Assembly: GCA_016716835.1 (NCBI GenBank)
Contig: JADJUW010000001.1
Span: forward strand, 2,470,001-2,534,000
Length of the DNA: 64,000 nt
Direction of reading: 5' to 3'
From: Myxococcales bacterium
GTDB lineage: Bacteria; Myxococcota_A; Polyangia; Haliangiales; Haliangiaceae
Positions 9,504 through 17,723 of the stretch are shown one piece after another (within the stretch, counting starts at the first letter, position 1; each line of letters begins with the position of its first letter). The notes below the pieces were generated by a model. That model was not told the DNA's origin and made no database searches. It saw only the letters and a program-made list of their open reading frames with translations. The position numbers and the translations under genes are program-made.

Positions 9504-11444
9504 GTGGTGCCGACGACGCCACATAGCTCGAAACGCCATCCTCGGCGTGGACAGCCGGGCATGGGTGGGCCATCTAAACGCGCCCCCACACGGCAACGCG
9601 CCGCCGCCGAGCCTCAGACCACGCTGTCGCCGCCCAATACGGGGGCCCACACCGCGGTCCTGGTGGCCGCCGTTGGCATCCTGATCATTGGCATTGCCGC
9701 CGCGACGTGGGCCGGCGTGCTCGGTTCCCATTTCATGAATGACTTGGAAAATCCGCGGCCCGCATTGTCCAAGCTGCCGGTGGTTGCGTCGACGCCAACG
9801 CAGCGGCGGAGCCAACGCGTCGTCGTCGCCATTGTCGATGGCCTGCGCCTCGATGTGTCACGCGAATTGCCGTTTCTCACCGAGCTGCGCGGGCGCGGCG
9901 TCGATGGGGCGGCCGCCTCGCAATATCCAACCTGGTCCCTGCCCAACTACGTCAATATTTTGACCGGCGTGCCGCCAAGCGCTAGCGGCGTGCGCACCAA
10001 TCGCTACGGCATCTCGGTGCCACTCGACTCCATCATGGATCGCGTGCGCGCCCAGGGCCTGCGCAGCGGCTTTTCGTCGGACAATACGCCGTTGACCATG
10101 TTGTTTCTTGATCCGCGGTCGGCGACACGCAACATCGCACCGGCGCTGTCGACCTCCATATCGCCCTTGGCTGACGCAACGCGCGCCGCTTCGGCCGCGG
10201 CTCCACCCCCAAGCGCCGACGAAGCGCCTCCTGCTTCGGACGGCGACGAGCTAGGCATCGGCGCGATGCCGCGCAACGACGACTTGCTCGACGATCGCGA
10301 TGTCACCTATGAAGCCGCACAACGCGCGTTACTTTCGCCCACCGCAGGCGACTTCGACGTGCCGATGTATGTGCCGTGGCCCGGCGGCTTTCGCGACGGC
10401 GCCGAACTGCTCATGTCACAACGCCTCGACTTGATCGTGCTGCTCATCGGGGTCGTCGATGTCGCGGGGCATGAGCGCGGCGGGTCCAGCGTTGACTATC
10501 GCGCGGCGGCCTATATTGCCGACGAGGCGCTGCGGCAGATTGCGGCGCAGCTCGACTTTTCGCGCGACGCGATGATCGTCGTCGCCGATCACGGCCACAC
10601 CGCGCCCGGCGGCCACGGGGGCCTAGAGCCCGATGTGGTGCAGGTGCCCTTTATTGCGGTGGGCGCAGGCATCGTGCCAGGCGCAAAGGTAGAGGGCGTG
10701 CAACTGCAAGACGTCGCGCCAACCCTTGGCGCGCTCCTCGGCGTCGGCGCGCCCCAACACGCCCTGGGCCGCACGCTGATAGAAATGCTCGACATCGACG
10801 CCGCGACCAAGGACGCCCTGATGCAGCAGGACACGCAGCGCATCCGGCGCAATCGCGAAATCGTCATGCGCGAGCAGGCGCATGCGGCGGCGGCCAACCA
10901 CGAGACGCGCAGCGGCAGGCTGCTGGCCATCGGCGCCGTCGCGTTGGTCATCCTCTTTTTAGGTGGCCTGGCGATTCGCGCGGGCGGCATGCGCCTGCGC
11001 TGGCGCGCCCTCGCGGTCAGCCTGCCCGCGTTCTTCGTGGTGTACTTCACGCTGCTCGGCGCGCTCGGCCAGCATATGTCACCTTCGTTCTTGCCGGCGC
11101 GCGGCCACATTTCGGCCGAGCTGCTAAAGTTCGCCGTCATCGGCTGCGTGGTGCAGATTTTGTTTAATTGGATCGCGTTGCGCAAGCATCACGGCCTAGC
11201 CGAGCGACTTAGCGCCGCCAACGGCATTGCGTGGGTTGGGCTCTTGCTAACGCTGGTCCCGGTCGCGATCTTATGGGCATATTTTCCGCCGCCCTACACC
11301 ATCGTGCCCAGCCCCACCATGTTGGTGCTCGTCCCGGCGCTGCAGATCGCGCTCGCAACCTACGTTGTCGGCACCACCATCACGCTGCTCGGCGAGATTG
11401 TCGTGTATTGGGCGCGCCAAGGCTATCGCCGGCGCTTGGCCTAG
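9504..11444 (+). CDS. Membrane-anchored alkaline-phosphatase-superfamily phosphodiesterase
   Basis: The start is a GTG at 9504; a later in-frame ATG is possible, and no strong ribosome-binding site decides. One membrane segment lies near residues 50-75, followed by a periplasmic catalytic domain of the type I phosphodiesterase/nucleotide pyrophosphatase group. Visible are the first metal Asp (VDGLRLD), the nucleophile region (YPTWSLPN), and the second metal set (VADHGH, then GGHGG). A Pro/Ala-rich insertion sits near residues 225-255. The last 170 residues hold about four further hydrophobic segments. The combination suggests action on phosphorylated lipid or glycan heads at the outer face of the inner membrane, but the substrate is not visible. 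It is divergent from the KamA gene across about 170 bases. Confidence 0.8.
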   Translation: MVPTTPHSSKRHPRRGQPGMGGPSKRAPTRQRAAAEPQTTLSPPNTGAHTAVLVAAVGILIIGIAAATWAGVLGSHFMNDLENPRPALSKLPVVASTPTQRRSQRVVVAIVDGLRLDVSRELPFLTELRGRGVDGAAASQYPTWSLPNYVNILTGVPPSASGVRTNRYGISVPLDSIMDRVRAQGLRSGFSSDNTPLTMLFLDPRSATRNIAPALSTSISPLADATRAASAAAPPPSADEAPPASDGDELGIGAMPRNDDLLDDRDVTYEAAQRALLSPTAGDFDVPMYVPWPGGFRDGAELLMSQRLDLIVLLIGVVDVAGHERGGSSVDYRAAAYIADEALRQIAAQLDFSRDAMIVVADHGHTAPGGHGGLEPDVVQVPFIAVGAGIVPGAKVEGVQLQDVAPTLGALLGVGAPQHALGRTLIEMLDIDAATKDALMQQDTQRIRRNREIVMREQAHAAAANHETRSGRLLAIGAVALVILFLGGLAIRAGGMRLRWRALAVSLPAFFVVYFTLLGALGQHMSPSFLPARGHISAELLKFAVIGCVVQILFNWIALRKHHGLAERLSAANGIAWVGLLLTLVPVAILWAYFPPPYTIVPSPTMLVLVPALQIALATYVVGTTITLLGEIVVYWARQGYRRRLA

Positions 11445-11467
11445 CCGAGGGACAGCCAATTTCGCAA

Positions 11468-11502
11468 TTGACACACGACCTATTAAAGGACTAAATTTAG
11501 TC
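11468..11502 (+). promoter_or_regulatory. Promoter with overlapping palindromic operator for the Phd/ParE-type pair
   Basis: A perfect TTGACA (11468-11473) is followed after 18 bases by TAAATT (11492-11497), a plausible sigma70 promoter. A perfect 14-bp palindrome, GACTAAATTTAGTC (11489-11502), covers the -10 element and the likely start of transcription. Phd/YefM antitoxins repress their own promoter by binding such palindromes, so this is the expected autoregulatory operator. The position and symmetry are seen; binding is inferred. Confidence 0.6.
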
Positions 11503-11521
11503 TTGTCTGTTGATGAGGCCC

Positions 11522-11788
11522 ATGAAGCTGTCAAAACAAATCAGGCCAATTAGCTATCTCAAGGCCCACGCCGCCGAAATTGTGCGCAATATCGGTTCGC
11601 AACCCGAACCGCTGATCATTACGCAAAATGGCGAAGCCAAGGCCGTCGTCCAAGACATTGCCAGCTACGAACGCACCCAACAAACCTTGGACTTGCTGAA
11701 GATCTTGGCACTTGGCAACAAACAAATCGAAGCCGGCGAGACGCAACGCGCCTCAGACGTACTTAAAAAGCTCCGCAAACTCCGCTAG
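11522..11788 (+). CDS. Phd/YefM-type antitoxin
   Basis: The 88-residue protein fits the Phd/YefM fold: a short DNA-binding N-terminal half (KLSKQIRPISYLKAHAAEIV; IITQNGEAKAVV) and a helical C-terminal half ending in basic residues, which would wrap the toxin. I placed the start at the ATG at 11522, preceded by GAGG; the ATG at 11513 and a TTG at 11510 are also in frame. The toxin gene starts 15 bases after its stop, the usual antitoxin-first order. The antitoxin probably represses the operon through the palindrome upstream. Confidence 0.85.
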   Translation: MKLSKQIRPISYLKAHAAEIVRNIGSQPEPLIITQNGEAKAVVQDIASYERTQQTLDLLKILALGNKQIEAGETQRASDVLKKLRKLR

Positions 11789-11803
11789 CGCCCGCAAGCA
11801 GCT

Positions 11804-12130
11804 ATGCAATTTGAAGTGCATTTCATCAATGCGGCGGTGAACGACCTCGTCGAGCTGCACGCCTATATCGCCGCACATGACTCGCCAGCACGCGCCGTGG
11901 AGCTCGTCGACCGCATCACCTCCGCGACGGATGCCTTGACCCGCGCGCCCGCACGCGGCCATTACCCCGCTGAACTCTCAGCCATCGGCGTGCAAGAATA
12001 CCGTGAAATTTTGGTTGGCCCCTACCGGATTATTTACCGCGTAGCCGGCAAGCGCGTTTACATCATGTTGGTAGCAGATTGCCGCCGAGATTTGCAGGCG
12101 TTATTGCAGCGCCGCTTGCTAGATGGGTAG
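11804..12130 (+). CDS. ParE/RelE-superfamily toxin
   Basis: This 108-residue protein has the compact ParE/RelE layout: a helix-rich first half (AAVNDLVELHAYIAAHDSP) and a beta-rich second half with YREILVGPYRIIYRV followed by a C-terminal VYIMLVADCRRDLQ strand-helix. ParE members poison DNA gyrase and RelE members cleave ribosome-bound mRNA; the C-terminal RRDLQ resembles ParE more, but I cannot decide the target. It lies directly after its antitoxin and should be translated from the same transcript. Confidence 0.85.
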   Translation: MQFEVHFINAAVNDLVELHAYIAAHDSPARAVELVDRITSATDALTRAPARGHYPAELSAIGVQEYREILVGPYRIIYRVAGKRVYIMLVADCRRDLQALLQRRLLDG

Positions 12131-12137
12131 CGCAACG

Positions 12138-12842
12138 TCACCACGCGATGGGCTTGCCATCGCGGAAGAAGCCACCGTTTGGGCCGTCGTCGGGCAGGGT
12201 TGCCGCCCACACGATGCCGGCGATGCCCTCGCCCAGATCGCGCGTCGCGTTGGCGCCGCCCATGTCGGTGCGGACCCAACCAGGGCACACCGAGTTGACC
12301 TTAACGTTATTTCCGGCCTCGGCGGCGAACACCTTGGTCACCGCGTTCATCGCTGCTTTGGAAATGCGATACGACGGCACCTTGCCCTCCATTTCGGCGA
12401 TGCCGCCCATGCCCGATGAAATGTTGACGACGCGGCCATAGCCGCGCGCAATCATGCCGGGCAAAAAAGCCTGCGTCAGCGCATAGGCGCTCACCGTGTT
12501 ATTGGCGAAGGCCTCGGCGATCACTGCGGGGGCGATGTCGAGCGGCGACGCGGTCCAACCGCCGGTATCAAAAATGGCGCCGGCGTTGTTGATGAGCACG
12601 TCGACGTTGAGGCCTTGCGAGGCGAGGGTCTTGGCCGCCGCCTCGATCGACGGCTGCTTGGACACGTCGCACTCGATGGGCGTCACCGTGCCGCCCTCGG
12701 CTTGCAAGGGCGCGGCGGCGGCCTGCGCCTTGGCCAGCGTGCGCGCGGCGAGAATAATGTGGTGGCCTTGCTTGGCAAGGGCAGCCGCCGTTGCCAGGCC
12801 GAGGCCGCGATTTGCGCCGGAAATAAAGATGGTTCGCTTCAT
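12138..12842 (-). CDS. Short-chain dehydrogenase/reductase
   Basis: A classical SDR of 234 residues. The nucleotide-binding glycine motif SGANRGLG is at residues 8-15, the structural NNAG near residue 88, and the catalytic Ser plus YxxxK (YRISK) near residues 140-157, followed by PGWVRTDM. Members reduce carbonyls or oxidise alcohols with NAD(P)H in the cytoplasm; substrates cannot be predicted from the sequence. It converges with the toxin gene (7 bases apart) and is not obviously part of an operon. Confidence 0.9.
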   Translation of the reverse strand: MKRTIFISGANRGLGLATAAALAKQGHHIILAARTLAKAQAAAAPLQAEGGTVTPIECDVSKQPSIEAAAKTLASQGLNVDVLINNAGAIFDTGGWTASPLDIAPAVIAEAFANNTVSAYALTQAFLPGMIARGYGRVVNISSGMGGIAEMEGKVPSYRISKAAMNAVTKVFAAEAGNNVKVNSVCPGWVRTDMGGANATRDLGEGIAGIVWAATLPDDGPNGGFFRDGKPIAW

Positions 12843-12936
12843 GACGCAACGTTATCGCCAAGGCACGTATGTGCCCAGTCGCAAGCGATGCAAATGTTCG
12901 CCGAGCCGGCGCCCCTCGACTTTAGTCTACGCAGAT

Positions 12937-15627
12937 CTACGGCAGCGGCGTCATGGCTGGCACCGTGTGCGTAAACGTCTGTTGCTTGGGCGCCTCAGCA
13001 ATGGTGTGCGCCTGACAGTAGACCGCGAGTTCACCTGCATGGTCGTTGATCTTGGTTTGCGTCGCTGGATCTAGGATATTTCCGGTAATGGGAATCGTGC
13101 ACACCGTGTAATTGCCGGCGCGCAGCTTGGCAAAATTGGGAAACGCCGCGCCAAGCCAAAACTGCATGCTCGCGCCCGAGGCCTTGGCAAACACGTCCAT
13201 CAAATCGGCACCCTTGTTGGCGGCCACGGTGCCGACAAACAAGAAAATTTGTGCGGCGTCGATCTTTGCGCCTTCCTTGCCCTTCACCTCAACGGTTAGC
13301 TCAATGTCACCAATTGGGATCTCAATGGCGACGGTGGTTTTCTTGCCGGCTCTGACCATGGCGGTCGCCGATCCCGACTGGTTGCCAAGCCCGCCGCCGG
13401 TTTGCGCGGTGACGCGATACTCGCCTTCAGGAAGCCGCTCGATGACAAACGCACCATCGGCGCCAGCATTGACGACGCTGATAGATTTCAGCTCGCCGTC
13501 TGGGCTCGCAATCACCTGCGCCTCGACGGGTTTGCCGCCCGCGTTCACGGTGCCGCCCATGCTGCCATAGCCGCGAATCACCGCGACCAAGCCACGCTCG
13601 TCGGAGGTACCGGCCGCAACGGGCACTGCAAACGATCGACCGCTGCTGTGCTCTGCGACCACCGTCGTCGCCTTGGCGCCAATGCCACCGAATGAAAAGG
13701 TGCCGTCCCCACCCGATTCGGTACTTCCCTCGCCGCTGGTGGCCTCGCCAGAACCCCCAATCCCTGTGCCCGAAGCCACGATCATCGTGCCGAGATAGAC
13801 CTTGGCGCCGACCACGGGTGCGCCCTTGGCGTCGCGCACCACGCCCGCCACCGTGCGCCCGCGCTCGACGACGATGGTGCCGACATCGGTGGTTTCGCCG
13901 CCTTTGACCACGACGCCATCTTTGGCGCCTTCGACAAAGCCTGCGCCCTTCACGCGCAGGGCGTAGTTGCCTGCAGGTACGGCCTCAAGCGTAAAGGCAC
14001 CGTCGACGACGTTCGCGTTTTGCAACCATCCGACCCGGGCGGTCCCACTTTTGGGCGCGCTGCCATCCGCAAAGGCGACCTTGCCTACGATCTTGCCCTC
14101 GCCGGGCACCACCACGCGCACCCCGGTCGCGCCGGTCTTCGCGTTCGTAGGATTTTGCGGCAAACCGCCCCACTGCATCTGGCCACCGCGGCTGCCAGAA
14201 AGCGAATACTCGCCGTCGCCCAACCCGTAGACGACAAAATTGCCGTCGCCGTCCGAGGTGGCCGTCGCGGTTTGGGTCATCAGTTCCATCAGATCTCCGC
14301 CATTTTTGGATGGATCGAGATAGGCCACCACGCTGGCTTCGGGGACGGCAGCGCCTGCTTCGTCCACCGTCGTGCCAGCAATCTTGCCGACCTGGTCTAC
14401 GACCAACTCGAGGTTTTCGATATCGCGCGCAACATTCGCGTTCGGCGCAAGCTGCGCCAGCGGCAACGGCTTGCTGGTCGCGGTTTCGCTGCGCGCCAGG
14501 AGCTTGGTTTTTTCTAGCGCTTCGGCCCCGGCAGCTAGCGCAACCGCCTTAAACTCAAACGTACCGTCGGCAAGCGCCGTGGTCGACCGCGTGCCGTCGG
14601 CACTGCCGGCCAACGATACATTGGCGTACGCCACGGCCGCCTTGTCAGTCGTTACCACCCGTCCACGCAGCGCGATGCCCTTCTTGACAGTTAACAACAC
14701 CAGTTCGCGCGTGCCGTTCGCATCCACAGCCGTAATGCTCGACGTCGCCGCAGCAAAGTCGGCATGGCGCGCGCGAAACCGATATGAACCCGGCGCCACC
14801 GCGGCGACGGTGAACTCGCCCTTGGCATCACTCTGCGCCAGCGGTTGGCTGTCGATTTCGCCAAAGTACGAGCTGGCGTCGATGGCAAAGATCTTCGCGC
14901 CTTCAACAGGGGCGCCCGCCTCGTCGACCACTCGACCGCGCACCGGGGCGCCGCGCTTAAGGCGGACCGCGACCTCTTTGGACTTGCCTGAAATCTCTAC
15001 AAACTCCGCGTGCGCCGCAAAGCCATCGGCCCGCACCGTCAAGGGCGTCCAACCTTCGCTGACACCGACCAAGGTCGCCTTGCCATCCGCCGCGGTTGTT
15101 TGGGCATGTTCGGCCAGCGCTTCCACGGCCACGCGCGCGCCGGCAATCGGTCCTTCATCGCTGGTCACGGCGACCGTCAACGTCGCGCCTTGCTTGACGA
15201 TGATCGTCACCGGCGGGCTTTTATCTGACAGCAGGTGCATCGTGGAGCCGACCAAGGCGCCGGCTTGCGCGGTAACTCCGTAACTCCGACCGAGGAGCTT
15301 GTCGAAGGCAAACGAGCCGTCATCTTCGGCCGTCGTTTCGCGCTTGGGCTCGCTGCTCACCCAAATTTTCGCGCCAGCTACCGGTGCCCCGGCCTCATCG
15401 ACCACCACGCCCTCGAGGCGCAACGTGCCTTCGGCGTCGGGCTCGCGGCTAAATGGCGCAATCATGTCGCCAGCGCCACCACGGCCCGGCGCCGCTTTAG
15501 CAAGCGCCTTGGCGGCGGGTTGCGCCGCAGGGTCTTTGCTGGGCTCCACTTGGCGCTTGCCTTGCCAAATCAGCAGACCAACGGCCAACAATACTAGTGC
15601 GACGACAAAAGGTAACCAGCGCTTCAT
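12937..15627 (-). CDS. Large exported protein with carboxypeptidase-regulatory-like repeats
   Basis: Residues 5-22 form a signal anchor, followed by a Ala/Lys/Pro linker. The rest is built from at least five carboxypeptidase-regulatory-like (transthyretin-fold) repeats recognisable by the recurrent text VDEAGAPVAGAKI, VDEAGAPVEGAKI, VDEAGAAVPEASV and DAKGAPVVGAKV, with intervening beta-sandwich-like segments such as LPEGEYRVTAQ. Such modules occur in envelope proteins and are thought to serve adhesion, scaffolding or carbohydrate binding. No catalytic domain is visible. The function is unknown beyond being a periplasmic or surface structural protein. Confidence 0.85.
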   Translation of the reverse strand: MKRWLPFVVALVLLAVGLLIWQGKRQVEPSKDPAAQPAAKALAKAAPGRGGAGDMIAPFSREPDAEGTLRLEGVVVDEAGAPVAGAKIWVSSEPKRETTAEDDGSFAFDKLLGRSYGVTAQAGALVGSTMHLLSDKSPPVTIIVKQGATLTVAVTSDEGPIAGARVAVEALAEHAQTTAADGKATLVGVSEGWTPLTVRADGFAAHAEFVEISGKSKEVAVRLKRGAPVRGRVVDEAGAPVEGAKIFAIDASSYFGEIDSQPLAQSDAKGEFTVAAVAPGSYRFRARHADFAAATSSITAVDANGTRELVLLTVKKGIALRGRVVTTDKAAVAYANVSLAGSADGTRSTTALADGTFEFKAVALAAGAEALEKTKLLARSETATSKPLPLAQLAPNANVARDIENLELVVDQVGKIAGTTVDEAGAAVPEASVVAYLDPSKNGGDLMELMTQTATATSDGDGNFVVYGLGDGEYSLSGSRGGQMQWGGLPQNPTNAKTGATGVRVVVPGEGKIVGKVAFADGSAPKSGTARVGWLQNANVVDGAFTLEAVPAGNYALRVKGAGFVEGAKDGVVVKGGETTDVGTIVVERGRTVAGVVRDAKGAPVVGAKVYLGTMIVASGTGIGGSGEATSGEGSTESGGDGTFSFGGIGAKATTVVAEHSSGRSFAVPVAAGTSDERGLVAVIRGYGSMGGTVNAGGKPVEAQVIASPDGELKSISVVNAGADGAFVIERLPEGEYRVTAQTGGGLGNQSGSATAMVRAGKKTTVAIEIPIGDIELTVEVKGKEGAKIDAAQIFLFVGTVAANKGADLMDVFAKASGASMQFWLGAAFPNFAKLRAGNYTVCTIPITGNILDPATQTKINDHAGELAVYCQAHTIAEAPKQQTFTHTVPAMTPLP

Positions 15628-15698
15628 GCGCGCAAGCTAGCGCAACGCGGACAGCGATGCGAACGAACCTTCTACTTTATGAGAACCCGCGCGTCAGA

Positions 15699-15983
15699 TC
15701 ACTCTGGGTGCTTGCCGCCAGCGCCGCCGCCCTCGGTTTTGCCCGAGCCGTCGCCCTTGCCGCCGCCGGTGCCATCGCCTTTATGCGTGGCTGGCGCCGC
15801 GTCGTCGGCATGTTTGCCGCCTGCACCGCCGCCTGCTTCGGCGCCGCTGCCGTCACCCTTACCGCCGCCAGAGCCATCGCCTTTGTGCGCGGCTACGTTT
15901 GTTGGCGTGGTCGACTTCTTGGCGCAAGCGCTGCCACCAAGCGCCAAACCGACAACCACCGCGAGCATTGAAATTTTCTTCAT
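15699..15983 (-). CDS. Small Gly/Lys/Asp-rich lipoprotein
   Basis: From the ATG at 15983 the product is 94 residues with a signal peptide and lipobox (LALGGSAC). The mature part is low complexity: two near-copies of a HKGDG.GGGKGDGSG block each ending in GGGAGGKH. An upstream GTG at 16019 would add 12 residues before the signal peptide and is less likely. There is no recognisable domain. It may be a structural or metal-binding envelope peptide, but that is a guess. Confidence 0.65.
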   Translation of the reverse strand: MKKISMLAVVVGLALGGSACAKKSTTPTNVAAHKGDGSGGGKGDGSGAEAGGGAGGKHADDAAPATHKGDGTGGGKGDGSGKTEGGGAGGKHPE

Positions 15984-16033
15984 AAGCGAAGATGTCACAC
16001 GATCCGCCAACCAAGTCAATTACAGATCCGCGA

Positions 16034-17017
16034 TCAGCCACGACGTCGCGGGCGCCGCCGACGCGGCCCATTGCTGCCAGGTTTTGGCGAGGTATCACCT
16101 GGCCGTGACGATGACCGCGGCGGTGCCCCGATGGTAAATGATTCGACGCGTACCGGCGCCGCGCTGGCAGGTTCGAGGGCGCGTGCAGGTGGCAATCGCT
16201 GCGGACCTCGCTCGTGCGGCGCACGACCTGGACCGCGCCCGCCACGCCGACCGCGGGGATCACGTCGCCCTGGCGACGACGGCGGCGTTGGCTCAAAGCT
16301 CGGCGACAGCTCGCGCCGCACATACGCCGACCAGATCTTGTGCGCATCGTCGCTAAATCCGCGGAGGCGCTCATCGAACCCCGCCAAGAACAACCGCACC
16401 GACTCGAAATCGCGGCGAAAAAACCATTCGGCGCGCGAGCTATGTGGCGCCGACACCACTTGCGGAAAATCAATGATGACGACGCCCTCGGCGCCGGCGA
16501 GAATGTTAAAGGGCGATAGATCGCCATGAATTAGATCGAGGCAAAGCATGCCGATGATTTGCCGCCGCAGCTCGAGATAGAGCGCAAAGGCCTCCAGTTG
16601 CGTGAAAGCGAGATCGTTGAGCCGCGGCGCCGCGTTGCCGTCCTTGTCGCTCACCATGTGCATGAGCAAGACGCCCTCGTAAAACATCTCGGGCTTGGGT
16701 ACGCGAAGTCCCGCGGCATAAAGCCGCCTTAGCGCATCGGCCTCGGCGGATTTCCATGCGTCCTCCTCGGCCTGGCGGCCAAAGCGGCTGCCGCTGTCAA
16801 TTGCGCGCTGGGTGCGGCTGCTCCGCACGCCTCGCCCCTCTTTGTAGTCGGCGTTGCTCTTAAAGCTGCGCGTCGCGCGGTCTTTATAAACCTTGGCCGC
16901 GATCACTTCGCCGCCGCGCCGCACCCGGTAGATATCGGCCTCTTTGCCGCTCTTGAGCCGCCCTATCACCTCTTCGATGATGCCGTCGGCCAGCAGCGGG
17001 TCTAAGGGGTGGGCCAT
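16034..17017 (-). CDS. RIO-family atypical protein kinase with a basic C-terminal tail
   Basis: Residues 15-240 match a RIO1-like kinase: the nucleotide loop SGKEADIYRV, catalytic lysine in AAKVYKD, the catalytic loop LIHGDLSPFNIL and the metal motif IIDFPQ. RIO kinases act in ribosome maturation in eukaryotes and archaea; bacterial members are uncommon and their targets mostly unknown. The last 85 residues are an Arg/Pro/Gly-rich, probably disordered, tail that could bind RNA. The adjacent VapBC-type pair starts just upstream on the same strand, but there is a gap of only three bases to it, so readthrough is possible. Confidence 0.85.
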   Translation of the reverse strand: MAHPLDPLLADGIIEEVIGRLKSGKEADIYRVRRGGEVIAAKVYKDRATRSFKSNADYKEGRGVRSSRTQRAIDSGSRFGRQAEEDAWKSAEADALRRLYAAGLRVPKPEMFYEGVLLMHMVSDKDGNAAPRLNDLAFTQLEAFALYLELRRQIIGMLCLDLIHGDLSPFNILAGAEGVVIIDFPQVVSAPHSSRAEWFFRRDFESVRLFLAGFDERLRGFSDDAHKIWSAYVRRELSPSFEPTPPSSPGRRDPRGRRGGRGPGRAPHERGPQRLPPARALEPASAAPVRVESFTIGAPPRSSSRPGDTSPKPGSNGPRRRRPRRRG

Positions 17018-17020
17018 GCC

Positions 17021-17413
17021 TTACACCGCCCAGACTTGCGCACTACACTGCTTGACCTTCGCCAACGCGCGATCACACGTAAGCAGGGGCGCGTCAATTG
17101 CCTCGGCGAGCGCCAAATAGAGCGCGTCGTAGAAGGTGGCGTTACCGCGCAAGGCAAAGGCACGGCGCAGGAGCGGCACATGCGGGTAGCGAACCATTGG
17201 CAGGTTGGCCAGGTCGACGAGACTGGCCAGCGCGGTCGCAGGGGTCATGAGGCCCGCCGCGGTCAGACGGCGCAAGACTTGGCCAACCTCGGCATCGAGC
17301 AGCTGGGGCGCGGCCAAATGGCGAGCAGCTCGCAAGCGCCCTGCGACGGCGACTTGCTTGGGCCCATTGACAAGAAATTCGATGACGGCAGACGCGTCGA
17401 CAACAATGATCAT
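17021..17413 (-). CDS. PIN-domain toxin (VapC-like)
   Basis: The 130-residue protein is a PIN nuclease: first acidic residue in VVDASAVIEFL, the internal acidic cluster in LLDAEVGQVL, the YDALYLALAE helix and the last acidic site in LLTCDRAL. VapC toxins are Mg-dependent ribonucleases that cut tRNA or rRNA. The start overlaps the antitoxin stop by four bases (ATGA), the standard arrangement. All expected catalytic aspartates are present, so the toxin should be active. Confidence 0.9.
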   Translation of the reverse strand: MIIVVDASAVIEFLVNGPKQVAVAGRLRAARHLAAPQLLDAEVGQVLRRLTAAGLMTPATALASLVDLANLPMVRYPHVPLLRRAFALRGNATFYDALYLALAEAIDAPLLTCDRALAKVKQCSAQVWAV

Positions 17414-17640
17414 TTGCGCGCGCCGCGCTCGATACGCACGAGCGCCGCCATATCCGCTCGCACCTGCGGCCGGGCCTGCGCGCTTTGGGTTAGCTCCTCC
17501 AACGTTGGGCGCTCGGCCAGCAGCTTCATTTCCGCGAGCAAATAGTCAGATAGCGTGGTGCCTTGCTGGGCCGCACGCGCCTTGAGGGTCCGATGAATGT
17601 GCTGAGGCACATTGCGGACCTGCACCATCTTCGTCGACAT
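17410..17640 (-). CDS. Ribbon-helix-helix antitoxin (FitA/VapB-like)
   Basis: From the ATG at 17640 the product is 76 residues with the FitA-like start MVQVRNVPQHIHRTLKARAA then GTTLSDYLLAEM, which is the ribbon and helix pair, and a toxin-binding acidic/basic tail. A start further upstream at 17685 would add 15 residues carrying three cysteines and would run through the promoter, so I reject it. The promoter sits so close (its -10 ends six bases before the ATG) that the mRNA is probably leaderless. The palindrome between the promoter elements is the likely autoregulatory operator. Confidence 0.85.
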   Translation of the reverse strand: MSTKMVQVRNVPQHIHRTLKARAAQQGTTLSDYLLAEMKLLAERPTLEELTQSAQARPQVRADMAALVRIERGARK

Positions 17641-17646
17641 GTTACC

Positions 17647-17675
17647 AGCATAGTTGCATGTGCAGCACATGTCAA
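17647..17675 (-). promoter_or_regulatory. VapBC-type promoter with internal palindromic operator
   Basis: On the minus strand a perfect TTGACA (17670-17675) is separated by 17 bases from TATGCT (17647-17652). A perfect inverted repeat CATGTGC-A-GCACATG (17657-17671) fills the spacer and touches the -35 box. The antitoxin ATG begins six bases after the -10 element, so transcription should start at or next to the ATG, giving a leaderless transcript. Ribbon-helix-helix antitoxins bind palindromes of this kind. Confidence 0.65.
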
Positions 17676-17723
17676 TCACGGGCATGGGCCCGCGGGCGCC
17701 AGGCGTGGCCTGCCGTGGGAACT

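Noticed and set aside
12079..12441. Plus-strand frame of 120 residues over the SDR gene
   Set aside because: It is antisense to a gene with full SDR motifs and has no recognisable sequence.
15859..16527. Minus-strand frame of 222 residues overlapping the RIO kinase
   Set aside because: It is out of frame with the kinase, Arg-rich and low complexity, and crosses the intergenic region.
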